Notes: a model not told the origin generated them from the sequence alone. A stretch of DNA of 64,000 nucleotides from Rhodopseudomonas palustris HaA2 (GCF_000013365.1 NC_007778.1:2418001-2482000); one strand, 5' to 3'; positions 51,863-60,990 are shown, counted from the first letter of the stretch. A program made the numbers and translations.

Positions 51863-52108
51863 TCAGGCTTTCTTGCGCGATTTCTTCTTCGCCGGGGGGG
51901 CATTCTCCGCGGCGGTCTGGGCGTCGCTCTCGGCCTGGGCTTCCTTGGCGAGCCGCAGCGCCCTCAGGCGCTCCATGTTCTTGCGCACATTGACCGCTTC
52001 GGTCTGGAACTGCGCCATGGTGCGCGCGCCTTCTTCGCTGGCGAGCAGCTTCTTGCGGGCACGGTCGATGCTCGCGGGGGATCGTTCGCTGTCGTTCTTG
52101 CCGACCAT
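51863..52108 (-). CDS. Small basic hypothetical protein
   Basis: An 81-aa mostly helical protein with an Arg/Glu-rich middle (RKNMERLRALRLAKEAQAE) and a Lys-rich tail (PPAKKKSRKKA), suggesting nucleic-acid or ribosome binding. ATG at 52106-52108. Function unknown. Confidence 0.7.
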   Translation of the reverse strand: MVGKNDSERSPASIDRARKKLLASEEGARTMAQFQTEAVNVRKNMERLRALRLAKEAQAESDAQTAAENAPPAKKKSRKKA

Positions 52109-52265
52109 CTCAGGATCCTCGCTCTCAACGCGGCGCCTGTCGACGCGACGCTCTTGAATGACGCGTCTGCAGCCTCTTCAGCCGGATCCGGTGAACCAGG
52201 AGATGAGCCGACTGCAGACATGGCGACGCCCGCCCAATCGCAAAGGATCGAGCGGGTCACACCTA

Positions 52266-52290
52266 CCGTTTCAGTACATCCGTGAAACGG
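52266..52290 (-). terminator. Hairpin after cspA
   Basis: CCGTTTCA (52266-52273) / TGAAACGG (52283-52290), a perfect 8-bp stem with a 9-base loop, 12 bp past the cspA stop. No T-run, so it may be a stabilising or weak terminator hairpin. Confidence 0.5.
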
Positions 52291-52301
52291 AGCGAGCTGG
52301 A

Positions 52302-52511
52302 TCAGACCAGCTCGAGATTTTCCGCGCTCGTCTTACCGCGCATCTTGTCGGTCTTGAGCTCGAAATTGACCTTCTGGCCTTCGGCGAGGCCCGAAAGCCC
52401 GGCGCGCTCAACGGCGCTGATGTGCACGAACACATCGTTGCCACCGTCGTTCGGCGCGATAAAGCCGAAGCCCTTTTGTCCATTGAACCACTTCACGGTC
52501 CCTGTCGGCAT
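52302..52511 (-). CDS. cspA: Cold-shock protein (CspA family)
   Basis: A 69-aa single-OB-fold RNA chaperone. RNP1 KGFGFI and RNP2 VFVHI are intact, with the typical start [16 protein letters not shown]. Binds single-stranded RNA/DNA. GGAGAA ribosome-binding site precedes the ATG at 52509-52511. A long untranslated region upstream is likely, as usual for the family. Which paralogue of the genome this is cannot be told. Confidence 0.95.
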   Translation of the reverse strand: MPTGTVKWFNGQKGFGFIAPNDGGNDVFVHISAVERAGLSGLAEGQKVNFELKTDKMRGKTSAENLELV

Positions 52512-52857
52512 CTTGTCTTCTCCAAAGCATATAGACGCGTGACGATCACACGCCGTCGTTCAACTAATCGATGTCTTTGGGAAGGAGCCCGCGGGCGCGT
52601 TCAGAAAGTTCAGCGGCTAATCGAATTAAAGGACCTTAACCGAAATGGCCGGCCAACACAAGCGGCGTATCTGTCGCAGCCGCGGGGCGAAGCAGCGCTC
52701 ACAATGCGTTCGCAATGTGGCGCTGCCGACGTCGGTCATCGCGATGGCGCGCGCGGGGGAGCGTAGCAGCAAACAAGGTCGGCGGCGCATCGACGGAACT
52801 CAATCTTTACCGTCGATTGCTACACAGCCGCGCGCAACGCGAACGTCTCGGTGACAC
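52512..52857. other. Intergenic region between cspA and a secreted hydrolase gene
   Basis: About 345 bp holding the divergent promoters and probably the cspA leader. No gene or clear hairpin is recognised. Confidence 0.45.
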
Positions 52858-54105
52858 ATGACGAAGATGACGACGATGACGATGACGACGAAGAAGATGA
52901 CAGCCCTGGTTCGGATCGGTGTCGTGTTGGCGGGCGCAGCGCTCGCCGCGTCTCCCGTCGCGGCGCAACAGCCGTCGCGCGAACCTGTGCAGGTCGCCTC
53001 CGGCGTCTCCTATCAATATCTCGATCGCTGGGACGTCGATCGCCTCAACAAGATCCTGACCACCGACACGCCGAAATTCGCCGGCATCAAGGTGACCTAC
53101 ACGCCCGCCACCAACGCGGTGAAACTGTATCGCGTGACCTATTCGTCGGTAGTGCCCGAGCGCGGCAACAAGCCGATCGTCGCCACCGGACTGATCGCGG
53201 TGCCCGATACCAAGACGACGTCGTTTCCGATGGTCTCCTATCAGCACGGCACGGTGTACGGAAAGCAGGAGGTGCCGTCGTTCCCGGAGCAGTCGCCCGA
53301 GACCCAGCTGATGATCGCGCAATTCGCCGGGCAGGGCTATCTCGTGATCGGCGCCGACTACTTCGGCATGGGCAGCTCGACCGAGCCGGAAGGCTACATG
53401 GTCAAGGGCAGCCATCAGCAGGCGACCTACGACATGGTCGTCGCCAGCCGCGCCGTGCTCGCCGATCTCAAGCTCGCCGACACCAAGCTGTTCCTCAGCG
53501 GCTGGTCGCAGGGCGGCTTCGTCACCCTGGCGATGCTGGAGAAGCTTGAAGCCGCCGGCATGAAGGTGAATGCGGCGGCCACCGCCAGCGCGCCGGCCGA
53601 CGCTTTCGCCGCGTTCGAGGGCTTCCTCGACTTTCCGCGCAAGATCGACGCGAGCTGGATTCCGACGATCTTCATCCTGACCGCGTTCTCGTTCGAGAAC
53701 TACTACGGCGTGCCGGGTCTCGCCCGCTCGCTGCTGACCGAGGACACGTATGAGAACGCGCGCAAGGCCTATCTGCGCGAGCCGTTCGACCAGGCCGCGA
53801 TCCCGACCGATCTGAAGAAGCTGATCCGGCCGGAATATTTCGACACGCACTACTTCGCCAATTCGGCCTATGGCCGCATCGTCGCGCAGACGCAGTCCTA
53901 TCGCTGGGTGGTGAAGACCCCGGTGCGCACCTATTACGGCCTGACCGACGAGGCGATCCGCACCGAGCTCGGGCAACTGCCGATGACCTGGCAGAAGGCG
54001 ATGGGCAACGACAAGATCGAGGCGGTGCCGACCGGCGACACCAGCCATCGCGGCACCTTCGCCACCGCCGTGCCGCAATGGAAGGCGTGGTTCGACGGCA
54101 AGTAA
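52858..54105 (+). CDS. Secreted lipase-like alpha/beta hydrolase
   Basis: A 415-aa exported hydrolase. The N-terminus is a run of Met/Thr/Lys (MTKMTTMTMTTKKM) before a signal peptide ending in PVAAQQ. Inner in-frame ATGs could be the true start. The oxyanion region is MVSYQHGTVYG, the nucleophile elbow GWSQGG, a likely acid in GLTDEA and a late His in GDTSHRG. The overall pattern resembles the secretory-lipase / LIP group. The substrate is unknown. Confidence 0.85.
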   Translation: MTKMTTMTMTTKKMTALVRIGVVLAGAALAASPVAAQQPSREPVQVASGVSYQYLDRWDVDRLNKILTTDTPKFAGIKVTYTPATNAVKLYRVTYSSVVPERGNKPIVATGLIAVPDTKTTSFPMVSYQHGTVYGKQEVPSFPEQSPETQLMIAQFAGQGYLVIGADYFGMGSSTEPEGYMVKGSHQQATYDMVVASRAVLADLKLADTKLFLSGWSQGGFVTLAMLEKLEAAGMKVNAAATASAPADAFAAFEGFLDFPRKIDASWIPTIFILTAFSFENYYGVPGLARSLLTEDTYENARKAYLREPFDQAAIPTDLKKLIRPEYFDTHYFANSAYGRIVAQTQSYRWVVKTPVRTYYGLTDEAIRTELGQLPMTWQKAMGNDKIEAVPTGDTSHRGTFATAVPQWKAWFDGK

Positions 54106-54129
54106 CCGCCGGCGCGGCGACACCGGACG

Positions 54130-55377
54130 CTACACCGCGCCGACCGCAAGCAGCGCGCCGGCGAGCGCGCTGCCCGCCACCACGACCAGCGGCGGCGCGC
54201 GCCACGCCGTCAGCAGCACGAAGCCCGTCAGCGCGATGCCGACATCGACCGGGCCGTGCACGCTGCTGGTCCACACCGGATCGTACAGCGCCGCGCCGAG
54301 CAGCCCGACCACCGCGGCGTTGACGCCGCGCATCGCCGCCTGCGCGGCCGTGAACCGCCGGAACGCATTCCAGAACGGCAGCACGCCGAGCAGGATCAGC
54401 AGGCCCGGCAGGAAGATGCCGACCAGCGCCAGCGCTGCGCCGGCCGGCCCGTGCGGCTGCGGGCCGACGATGGTCCCGAGATAGGCCGCGAAGCTGAACA
54501 GCGGGCCGGGCACGGCCTGCGCTGCGCCATAGCCGGCGAGGAAGGCGTCGTCGCTCACCCATCCGGGCGTGACGAAGGCTTCGCGCAGCAGCGGCAGCAC
54601 GACATGGCCGCCGCCGAACACCAGCGCGCCGGCGCGGTACACCGCCTCGAACAGCGCGACGCCGGCGGCGGCGGTCCAGTTCGCCAGCAGCGGCAGCCCC
54701 GCCAGCAGCACGGCGAATGCCACCAGCGCCGCCACGCCGACGCCCCGCGACACCGGGAAGACCAGCGGGGCCGACGGCGCGGCGGCGCCCTCCCGGCACA
54801 GCCACCATCCGGCCACGGCGCCGAGCGCGATCGCCGCGATCTGCATCGCCGACGAGCCGCCGAGCAGGACGACCAGGAAGGCGACCAAAGCGATCGAGGC
54901 GCGGCTGCGATCCGGGCACAGCGTCCGCGCCATGCCCCAGACCGCCTGCGCCACGATCGCCACCGCCGTCAGCTTCAGCCCGTGCAGCAGACCGGCCCCG
55001 ACCGGGCCGTCCAGCGCGGCGGCCCCATAGGCGAACAGCACCAGCAGGATCGCGGACGGCAGAGTAAAGCCGGCCCAGGCCGCCAGCGCGCCGAGCGGGC
55101 CGGCACGGATCAGGCCGATGGCGAATCCGACCTGACTGCTGGCCGGCCCCGGCAGGAACTGGCACAGCCCGACCAGCTCGGCATAAGCGTGTTCGTCGAT
55201 CCATGTTCGCCGCATCACGAACGCGTCGCGGAAATAGCCCAGATGCGCGATCGGCCCGCCGAAACTGGTCAGCCCGAGCGCGAGAAAGATCCGGAACACC
55301 TCCAGCGCCGAGCCGGTGCCGGCCCGATCGGCCGGGGCCTCGGCGTCTGACGGCGCGCTGTTGTCGGAGTTGGTCAC
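54130..55377 (-). CDS. chrA: Chromate transporter (CHR family, two-domain)
   Basis: A 415-aa membrane protein with two homologous CHR halves. The first contains GLTSFGGPIAHLGYF and CQFLPGPASSQ; the second contains GALVFGGGHVVLPLL and AQAVPGPLFSFAAYLG. About ten to twelve hydrophobic helices. ChrA exports chromate. No chrB regulator is adjacent, so it may be constitutive or serve another oxyanion. Convergent with the hydrolase gene. Confidence 0.93.
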   Translation of the reverse strand: MTNSDNSAPSDAEAPADRAGTGSALEVFRIFLALGLTSFGGPIAHLGYFRDAFVMRRTWIDEHAYAELVGLCQFLPGPASSQVGFAIGLIRAGPLGALAAWAGFTLPSAILLVLFAYGAAALDGPVGAGLLHGLKLTAVAIVAQAVWGMARTLCPDRSRASIALVAFLVVLLGGSSAMQIAAIALGAVAGWWLCREGAAAPSAPLVFPVSRGVGVAALVAFAVLLAGLPLLANWTAAAGVALFEAVYRAGALVFGGGHVVLPLLREAFVTPGWVSDDAFLAGYGAAQAVPGPLFSFAAYLGTIVGPQPHGPAGAALALVGIFLPGLLILLGVLPFWNAFRRFTAAQAAMRGVNAAVVGLLGAALYDPVWTSSVHGPVDVGIALTGFVLLTAWRAPPLVVVAGSALAGALLAVGAV

Positions 55378-55502
55378 GATCGATCCGCGTCGAACGAAGG
55401 CCGGGCTGATGCCGATAGCCGATGTCGGCCGCGCGGGCCAGCCTCGCCGCGCGCGGAGCTCGCAACCGCGCTAGCGCAGCTCTGGTTTTGATGCGATCAC
55501 CG

Positions 55503-55624
55503 CCGTCATCCTGAGGTGCCCGCTGGGCCGCGCCATGCGCGGCGCTGCGGGCCTCGAAGGATGAGCCGCAAGCGCCTTGGCCGCATCCTTCGAGGCTCGC
55601 TGCGCTCGCACCTCAGGATGACGA
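55503..55624. repeat. Palindromic intergenic repeat (GTCATCCTGAGG type)
   Basis: Arms GTCATCCTGAGGTGC and CACCTCAGGATGAC enclose a second pair (CCTCGAAGGATG / CATCCTTCGAGG). Related to the elements at 57089-57206, 63184-63240 and the fragment at 31727. Confidence 0.88.
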
Positions 55625-55672
55625 CTCCGCACGCGATAATGCCGCGTTGCTTCAATCATTCGATGAACCGCC

Positions 55673-56026
55673 TCAGCGCGACGGGAAGCGCTCGATCGTG
55701 GTCACGATCCGCTTCGGCGTCGCGGCGTCGCGCGAGGGCGGCGCGGGGAAGCTGTCGGCGCTGAGAAAGCGATCCTCGAAATCGTCCTGCGGCCCCGGGA
55801 AGCGCTGCCTGAAGCTGGCGGCCTGGGCGGCGGTCGCCACCGTCCCGCCGCGCGACGCGACCGGCGTCGCGACCGGCGTCGAGGAGGCTGGCGTCGAGGT
55901 CGGTGTCGGCGCGTCGCAATGCGCCAGCGCCAGCGGCGCGGTCAGCGCCAGCAGCCGCAGCAGCCACGCGCACAGCCCCGCGCGCGCGGCCCGGCCGTGC
56001 TGATGGTGCTGCGCTGCTTCGATCAT
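55673..56026 (-). CDS. Small lipoprotein of unknown function
   Basis: A 117-aa protein with a hydrophobic export segment and a lipobox-like LALAHC. After the Cys comes a Thr/Pro/Ser-rich linker, then a short conserved-looking FRQRFPGPQDDFEDRFLSADSFP block and RIVTTIERFPSR at the end. ATG at 56024-56026. Function unknown. Confidence 0.7.
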   Translation of the reverse strand: MIEAAQHHQHGRAARAGLCAWLLRLLALTAPLALAHCDAPTPTSTPASSTPVATPVASRGGTVATAAQAASFRQRFPGPQDDFEDRFLSADSFPAPPSRDAATPKRIVTTIERFPSR

Positions 56027-56175
56027 CCGCCCCGGTCCGACGTCCCCGCCGCCACCCCGCAGCGGGAACCCGCCGACCGTGCCGCGGTTGTCTGCGTCGC
56101 ACCAGCCTGGGGCGATGACGAGGTGGTTTGCAGTGGGTAACGGCGTCGCAGGGCCAGCCGCTGGCGGGGAGGCGC

Positions 56176-56970
56176 ATGCAACCTATATCGACCCCATCCG
56201 TTCTATCAGCTCCTCATCCCGCACAGACCCTCGTGAGACGCTTCGTGATCCTGCTGCTGCTGCTTCTGATCGTGCCGATCGCGGTGTCGGCCGGCAAATA
56301 CGCGCTGGGCGATCGCAGCGTGTCGTGGCAGGCGGCCGACCGCTCCAGCGCCGGGCTGCTGCCGCCGGCGGCGGCGCATCCCGAGCCGCTGGTGCGGGTG
56401 TTCGCGGCGCGCACGGTGCGCTGGCGCGGCATCTTCGCGGTGCATAGCTGGATCGTGGTCAAGCCGGCGAACGCGACGCGCTACACCCGCTACGACTACA
56501 CCGCCTGGGGCGACCCGGTCCGGGTCAACGGCTTCGTCGCCGACGGCCGCTGGTTCGGCGACGAGCCGCAACTGATCGCCGCGGCGGACGGCGAGGCGGC
56601 GGCCGCGATGATCCCCAAGATCGAGGCCGCGATCAAAAGCTACAAGCTCAACGCCTATGGCGATTATCGCGCCTGGCCCGGGCCGAACTCCAACACCTTC
56701 GTCGCCGCCGCGCTGGCCGCGGTGCCGGAACTGCGCACCACGCTGCCGCCGACCGCGATCGGCAAGGACTATCCGTGGGACGGCGGCTGGATCGGCTGGA
56801 CGCCGTCCGGCACCGGCATCCGCGCCACGCTCGGCGGCTATCTCGGGCTGACGCTGGGCTGGATCGAGGGCATCGAACTGAACGTCTTCGGCGCCGTGCT
56901 CGGCCTCGATTTGCGCCGCCCCGCGATCAAGCTGCCCGGCCTCGGCCGCATCGGGCTGAGCCCGATCTGA
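56176..56970 (+). CDS. DUF3750 domain-containing protein
   Basis: A 264-aa protein with an N-terminal membrane anchor (FVILLLLLLIVPIAVSAG) and a DUF3750 domain: WRGIFAVHSWIVVKP, YDYTAWGDPVRVNG, and the Cys-protease-like region YGDYRAWPGPNSNTFVAAAL. The last segment resembles an NlpC/P60-like fold in which Asn replaces the usual Cys. Function unknown. The ATG at 56176 has a GGGGAGG ribosome-binding site. Confidence 0.88.
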   Translation: MQPISTPSVLSAPHPAQTLVRRFVILLLLLLIVPIAVSAGKYALGDRSVSWQAADRSSAGLLPPAAAHPEPLVRVFAARTVRWRGIFAVHSWIVVKPANATRYTRYDYTAWGDPVRVNGFVADGRWFGDEPQLIAAADGEAAAAMIPKIEAAIKSYKLNAYGDYRAWPGPNSNTFVAAALAAVPELRTTLPPTAIGKDYPWDGGWIGWTPSGTGIRATLGGYLGLTLGWIEGIELNVFGAVLGLDLRRPAIKLPGLGRIGLSPI

Positions 56971-57088
56971 GCAAAGAAGGTAGGGTGGGCAAAGCGCAGC
57001 GTGCCCACGCGTCTCCTTGATAAGCATTGCAGCCTAGCGCGCTTCATCGCTTGATTGAAGCAACCACGGCATTCTCGCGTCCGGAGTC

Positions 57089-57206
57089 GTCATCCTGAGG
57101 TGCGAGCGCAGCGAGCCTCGAAGGATGCGGCCAAGGCACCTGCGGCTCATCCTTCGAGGCCCGCTGGGCCGCGCATGGCGCGGCCCAGCGGGCACCTCAG
57201 GATGAC
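57089..57206. repeat. Palindromic intergenic repeat (GTCATCCTGAGG type)
   Basis: Arms GTCATCCTGAGGTGCGAGCG and CACCTCAGGATGAC with an inner GCCTCGAAGGATG / CATCCTTCGAGGC pair. Same family as 55503-55624 but in the opposite inner order. Confidence 0.88.
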
Positions 57207-57274
57207 GGCGGTGATTCCATCAAAGCCAGAGCTGCTCTGGCGCATGGGCACGTCGCTTCGCGACTTTGCCCATC

Positions 57275-57640
57275 CTACTCATCATGATGTCCGCAGCCAC
57301 AGTCCGGCCCGTTGACGCCGCGCCAGCGGGCGTAGCGCCAGGGCAGGTACCAGCGCGCGCCGGGCGGCGGCGTCTCGGGGACGTTGTCGATCCCCGAGGT
57401 GCCGTAGGGATTGCAGCGAATGAGCCGCGCCAGCGTCATCCAGCCGCCGGCCCACAGTCCGAACCGGCCGATCGCCTCGTCGCCATATTGCGAGCAGGTC
57501 GGCAGATGCCGGCAGTTCGAGCCGACCAGCGCCGAGAAGCTGTGGCGATACACCCAGATCAGGCCGCGACCGGCGTTGCGCGGCAGGCGGCTGAGCGCCT
57601 GCAGCAGGTCGGCGGCATGGGTTGGAAGCCGGCTGTGCAT
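57275..57640 (-). CDS. yidD: Membrane protein insertion efficiency factor YidD
   Basis: A 121-aa YidD. The diagnostic stretch is WVYRHSFSALVGSNCRHLPT followed by CSQYGDEAI and LIRCNPYGTSGID, with the conserved Cys residues. The C-terminus is Trp/Arg-rich and ends in a Cys-x-Cys-x-His-His motif. YidD assists YidC-dependent insertion of inner-membrane proteins. ATG at 57638-57640. The usual rnpA-yidC neighbours are absent; in Rhizobiales yidD is often found apart. Confidence 0.95.
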   Translation of the reverse strand: MHSRLPTHAADLLQALSRLPRNAGRGLIWVYRHSFSALVGSNCRHLPTCSQYGDEAIGRFGLWAGGWMTLARLIRCNPYGTSGIDNVPETPPPGARWYLPWRYARWRGVNGPDCGCGHHDE

Positions 57641-57863
57641 CTTGCCTCGTATCCGGTCGCGGAACTGCCGGGTTCCTGTGCGGGGAACTGTTCTACTACT
57701 GCAAATGCGCAACAGACACGGAAATATCGCACTTTGTTGACTGCAGTGCAGCGTCGACCGGACCGATTGCGATTGATCAACGCCGGATTTTCCATGAACC
57801 TTAGATAACGTAAGCGTGACGGATTCGACGATATTCACCGGAACCTTTCGCGCATCTGCTGAC

Positions 57864-57935
57864 GGAGTTGAAGTCCGCCGAGTTGAAGTCCGCCCGAGTT
57901 GAAGCCAGCCCGGAGTTGAAGACCCGGAGTCGAAG
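57864..57935. repeat. 15-16-bp tandem repeat (4-5 copies) just upstream of a start codon
   Basis: GGAGTTGAAGTCCGCC-type units follow each other from 57864. The last, degenerate unit supplies the AAGGAG ribosome-binding site of the next gene. Confidence 0.85.
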
Positions 57936-57943
57936 GAGCCACG

Positions 57944-58864
57944 GTGAACGCCGCTGTTCTGTCCCGCTTCGCCAGATCGACGCTCACACGCGTCGCCGCG
58001 CTCGGCTTTGTGCTGCTCGGCGCCGCGGCGGGGCCGACGCCATCGGCGCAGGCCGGCGGCAGCCTCGAGCAGCGTAAGCTTCCGATGCGGTTCGACTGGG
58101 TCGCCTGCGAGCCGAACTGCACCGGCTGGATCAGCGCGGTCGGCATCGTCACCGCCGACACCCCGAAGGAGTTCGACGAATTCGCCCGCAGCCGGCCGCT
58201 CGACGGCGCGGCGCTGGTGCTGGATTCCAGCGGTGGCTCGGTCAACGACGCGATCACGCTGGGCCGGCGCTGGCGCAAGATGGGGCTGATGACCACGGTC
58301 GGCGCCAGCGTGCGGACGCAGACGCCGTCCGGCGTTCGCGCCGGCATCGCGCCGCAGGCCTATTGCGAGTCGATGTGCGTGTTCCTGCTGCTGGCCGGCA
58401 AGACCCGCTACGTGCCCGAGGGCGCCCGGGTCCGGGTCCACCAGATCTGGATGGGCGACCGCGCCGAGGACGCCCGCGCCGCCAGCTACACCGCCCAGGA
58501 CCTCACCATCATCGAGCGCGATATCGGCCGGCTCGCCAAATACACCTTCGAGATGGGCGGCACCGGCGACCTGCTGGCGCTCGCGCTCAGCGTGCCGCCC
58601 TGGGAGGATCTGCACCAGCTGTCGCCGCAGGAACTGCGCGACGCCAATCTGGTCACCGCCCAGGCTTTGGCCGAGCTGCTGCCGCCGAAGCGCGAGGGCA
58701 GCGCGACGCCGGTCGCCGCCACTCCTGTCGCCGCGGCAAGTCCCGCCACCGGCCCCAAGCCGGTGCAGGACCGCTTCGTCCAGGTGCCCACCACCCCGAC
58801 CAAAACCGCCGAAGCCGCCCTGCCGACCGGCGGCACCGCCCCGGCCGCGCCGCCTCCGCAATAA
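57944..58864 (+). CDS. ClpP-fold periplasmic protein (COG3904-like)
   Basis: A 306-aa exported protein. A signal peptide ends near SAQAG. The ClpP/crotonase-like core shows LDGAALVLDSSGGSVNDA, GLMTTVGAS and AYCESMCVFLLLAGK, where the Ser in ESMC is at the position of a ClpP-type nucleophile. An active-site-like VRVHQIWMGD follows. The C-terminus is a Pro/Ala/Thr-rich linker. Function unknown. Start is GTG 57944 with an AAGGAG ribosome-binding site made by a tandem-repeat unit. Confidence 0.85.
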   Translation: MNAAVLSRFARSTLTRVAALGFVLLGAAAGPTPSAQAGGSLEQRKLPMRFDWVACEPNCTGWISAVGIVTADTPKEFDEFARSRPLDGAALVLDSSGGSVNDAITLGRRWRKMGLMTTVGASVRTQTPSGVRAGIAPQAYCESMCVFLLLAGKTRYVPEGARVRVHQIWMGDRAEDARAASYTAQDLTIIERDIGRLAKYTFEMGGTGDLLALALSVPPWEDLHQLSPQELRDANLVTAQALAELLPPKREGSATPVAATPVAAASPATGPKPVQDRFVQVPTTPTKTAEAALPTGGTAPAAPPPQ

Positions 58865-58877
58865 GCTCCGCGCCCGA

Positions 58878-58922
58878 CCCTCGCGCCCCGGACCCGCGTA
58901 CCCCGGACCCTCGTGCCCCGGA
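58878..58922. repeat. 15-bp tandem repeat (3 copies) after a stop codon
   Basis: CCCTCGCGCCCCGGA (58878), CCCGCGTACCCCGGA (58893) and CCCTCGTGCCCCGGA (58908), beginning 13 bp after the ClpP-like gene's stop. Confidence 0.88.
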
Positions 58923-59102
58923 CGCAGTGCAGCGCGCCGCGTTTTCGCGGCGTGATGCGCTGCAGATCCGGGGCCCCGGTTTTCGGCATCAGAACCGAGC
59001 TCGGATGCGCGCCGCCAGCAACCGGGGTCCCGGATCAGCGCAGCGGCACGGCGCGCCGCATCGCGTCCGGGACACGGAAATCTGCGGCTTGAATGAAGCC
59101 GC

Positions 59103-59555
59103 TTACGCGCTGGCACCCGCCCCGGCGCGTTGCGCCTCGATCTGGCCGATCGCGTCGACCACGGCGTCGAAGGTCAGCAGCGTCGAGGCGTGGCGGGCCT
59201 TGTAGTCGCGGACCGGCTCCAGCATCGCGATGTCGGCCCATTTGCCGTCCGGTGGTGCGCCGTTTTCCTTGAGCATTTTCCGCACGCTTTCGCGCAACGC
59301 TCGCAGTTCGCCTGAAGTCGAGCCGACGACATGGCTGGCCATGATCGCCGACGACGCCTGACCCAGCGCGCAGGCCTTCACCTCGTGGGCGAAGTCGCTG
59401 ACCACATCGCCGTCCATCTTGAGGTCGACCTTGACGGTCGAGCCGCACAGTTTCGAATGCGCGGTGGCGGTGGCCTGGGCGTCGGGGAGGCGGCCGATCC
59501 GCGGGATATTGCCCGCCAGCTCGATGATCCGCTTGTTGTAGATGTCGTTCAGCAT
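59103..59555 (-). CDS. Iron-sulfur cluster assembly scaffold (IscU/SufU-like)
   Basis: A 150-aa IscU/NifU-N fold protein. Two of the three ligand Cys positions are present (KLCGSTVKV and VKACALGQAS). The third, usually RxKCAT, is here KARHAST, with His at the Cys position. Such proteins hold nascent Fe-S clusters. ATG at 59553-59555. No iscS or sufS is adjacent. The Cys-to-His change may alter cluster binding, or may be normal for this alphaproteobacterial subfamily. Confidence 0.9.
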   Translation of the reverse strand: MLNDIYNKRIIELAGNIPRIGRLPDAQATATAHSKLCGSTVKVDLKMDGDVVSDFAHEVKACALGQASSAIMASHVVGSTSGELRALRESVRKMLKENGAPPDGKWADIAMLEPVRDYKARHASTLLTFDAVVDAIGQIEAQRAGAGASA

Positions 59556-59825
59556 CGCGAAAGGGTCCGGGCCGTTCCGCCCGCCCGCCGATGGATTCGG
59601 AGGGGCTGCCTTGGCGGTTCCGGCGTATCATCTTATATAGGAGGCGAGGCGGCGAAACACAGTCCGCCGCGCGGCGCTGAAACCGCCGTCCGTATCTTGT
59701 GAACCCCCATGCGCCGAGGATGTTGCGCGGCGGGGTTCGCTGAAGGGATCAAGACGACCGGCGGCTGGCCGCCCGTCTGCCCGGTGACACATCCGGCCCG
59801 CAGGGGCCGGTCGAACGGAGAGAAG

Positions 59826-60515
59826 ATGGACGCCAAGATCAAGCCGCTCCGCGCCGGCAAGTCCGCGGACGCCCGCACCGATTTTCAACCCGCCGAGCTC
59901 GACCCGTCGGAATTCCTCGCTGCCGCGGTGCAGCCGGATCAGCCGCGGCCGTCGCGCGCCGAAGCCGAGGCGGCGGTGAAGACGCTGCTGTCCTATATCG
60001 GCGAGAACACCGAGCGGGAGGGCCTGCTCGACACCCCGCGCCGGGTGGTCGAGGCCTATGACGAACTGTTCCAGGGCTATCACCAGTGCCCGGCCGAAGT
60101 GCTCGACCGCACCTTCGGCGAGACGGCCGGCTACGACGATTTCGTGCTGGTGCGCGACATCTCCTTCACCTCGCATTGCGAACACCACGTCATGCCGTTC
60201 TACGGCAAGGCGCATATCGCCTACACGCCGGTCGAGCGCGTCGTCGGCCTGTCCAAGCTGGCGCGGCTGGTCGAGATTTTCGCCCGCCGGCTGCAGACCC
60301 AGGAGCACCTCACCGCGCAGATCGCCGCGGCGATCGACGAGGTGCTGAAGCCGCGCGGCGTCGCGGTAATGATCGAGGCCGAGCACACCTGCATGTCGGT
60401 GCGCGGCATCGGCAAGCAGGGCGCCTCGACCTTCACCAGCCGCTACACCGGCATGTTCCGCGACAATCCGGCGGAGCAGGCGCGGTTCATGTCGATGATT
60501 CGCAACCGCGGTTAA
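59826..60515 (+). CDS. folE: GTP cyclohydrolase I
   Basis: A 229-aa type I GTP cyclohydrolase, converting GTP to 7,8-dihydroneopterin triphosphate for folate. Zn ligands lie in [18 protein letters not shown] and [11 protein letters not shown]. Other hallmarks: [10 protein letters not shown] and [12 protein letters not shown]. The first 45 residues are a variable arm. GGAGAAG ribosome-binding site before ATG 59826. It lies 28 bp upstream of hisI, likely cotranscribed. Confidence 0.97.
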   Translation: MDAKIKPLRAGKSADARTDFQPAELDPSEFLAAAVQPDQPRPSRAEAEAAVKTLLSYIGENTEREGLLDTPRRVVEAYDELFQGYHQCPAEVLDRTFGETAGYDDFVLVRDISFTSHCEHHVMPFYGKAHIAYTPVERVVGLSKLARLVEIFARRLQTQEHLTAQIAAAIDEVLKPRGVAVMIEAEHTCMSVRGIGKQGASTFTSRYTGMFRDNPAEQARFMSMIRNRG

Positions 60516-60543
60516 GCCGCAGGATTGCGAGAGGAAAACGCTC

Positions 60544-60990
60544 GTGTGCTCATCTGCTGCCGCATCGCCCGCGCTCGATGATATCGAGGAGGGCATCGCG
60601 CTGCGTCCGAAATTCGACGCGGCCGGCCTCGTCACCTGCGTCACCACCGACGCGGGTTCAGGCGATGTCTTGATGGTGGCGCATATGAACGCGGAAGCGC
60701 TGGAGAAAACCATCCAGAGCGGCGAGGCCTGGTACTACAGCCGCTCGCGCAAGCGTCTCTGGAAGAAGGGCGAGAGCTCCGGCCACGTCCAGCGCGTCTT
60801 GGAGATGCGCATCGATTGCGACCAGGACGCGGTCTGGATCCGGGTCGACCAGGCCGGCGGCGCCGCCTGCCACACCGGCCGCAAGTCCTGCTTCTACCGC
60901 CGCATCGACCGCGACGCCTCCGGCGAGCCGCTGCTGACCATGGTCGACGCCGAGCGGCAGTTCGACCCGGACAAGGTCTACGGCAAGTAG
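60544..60990 (+). CDS. hisI: Phosphoribosyl-AMP cyclohydrolase
   Basis: A 148-aa HisI, which opens the adenine ring of phosphoribosyl-AMP in histidine synthesis. Motifs: MVAHMNAEALEKTI, AWYYSRSRKRLWKKGESSGH, RIDCDQDAVW and CHTGRKSCFYR with the Zn-binding Cys. No fused HisE domain. Start GTG 60544 after GAGAGGAAA. Directly follows folE. Confidence 0.97.
   Translation: MCSSAAASPALDDIEEGIALRPKFDAAGLVTCVTTDAGSGDVLMVAHMNAEALEKTIQSGEAWYYSRSRKRLWKKGESSGHVQRVLEMRIDCDQDAVWIRVDQAGGAACHTGRKSCFYRRIDRDASGEPLLTMVDAERQFDPDKVYGK

Noticed and set aside
53672-55465. A 597-codon minus-strand open frame over chrA
   Set aside because: It is out of frame with chrA, which has clear CHR motifs and membrane helices.
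57275-59116. A 613-codon open frame on the minus strand
   Set aside because: Only its last 121 codons (57275-57640) are a real gene, yidD. The rest is the antisense shadow of the ClpP-like gene, without protein features.
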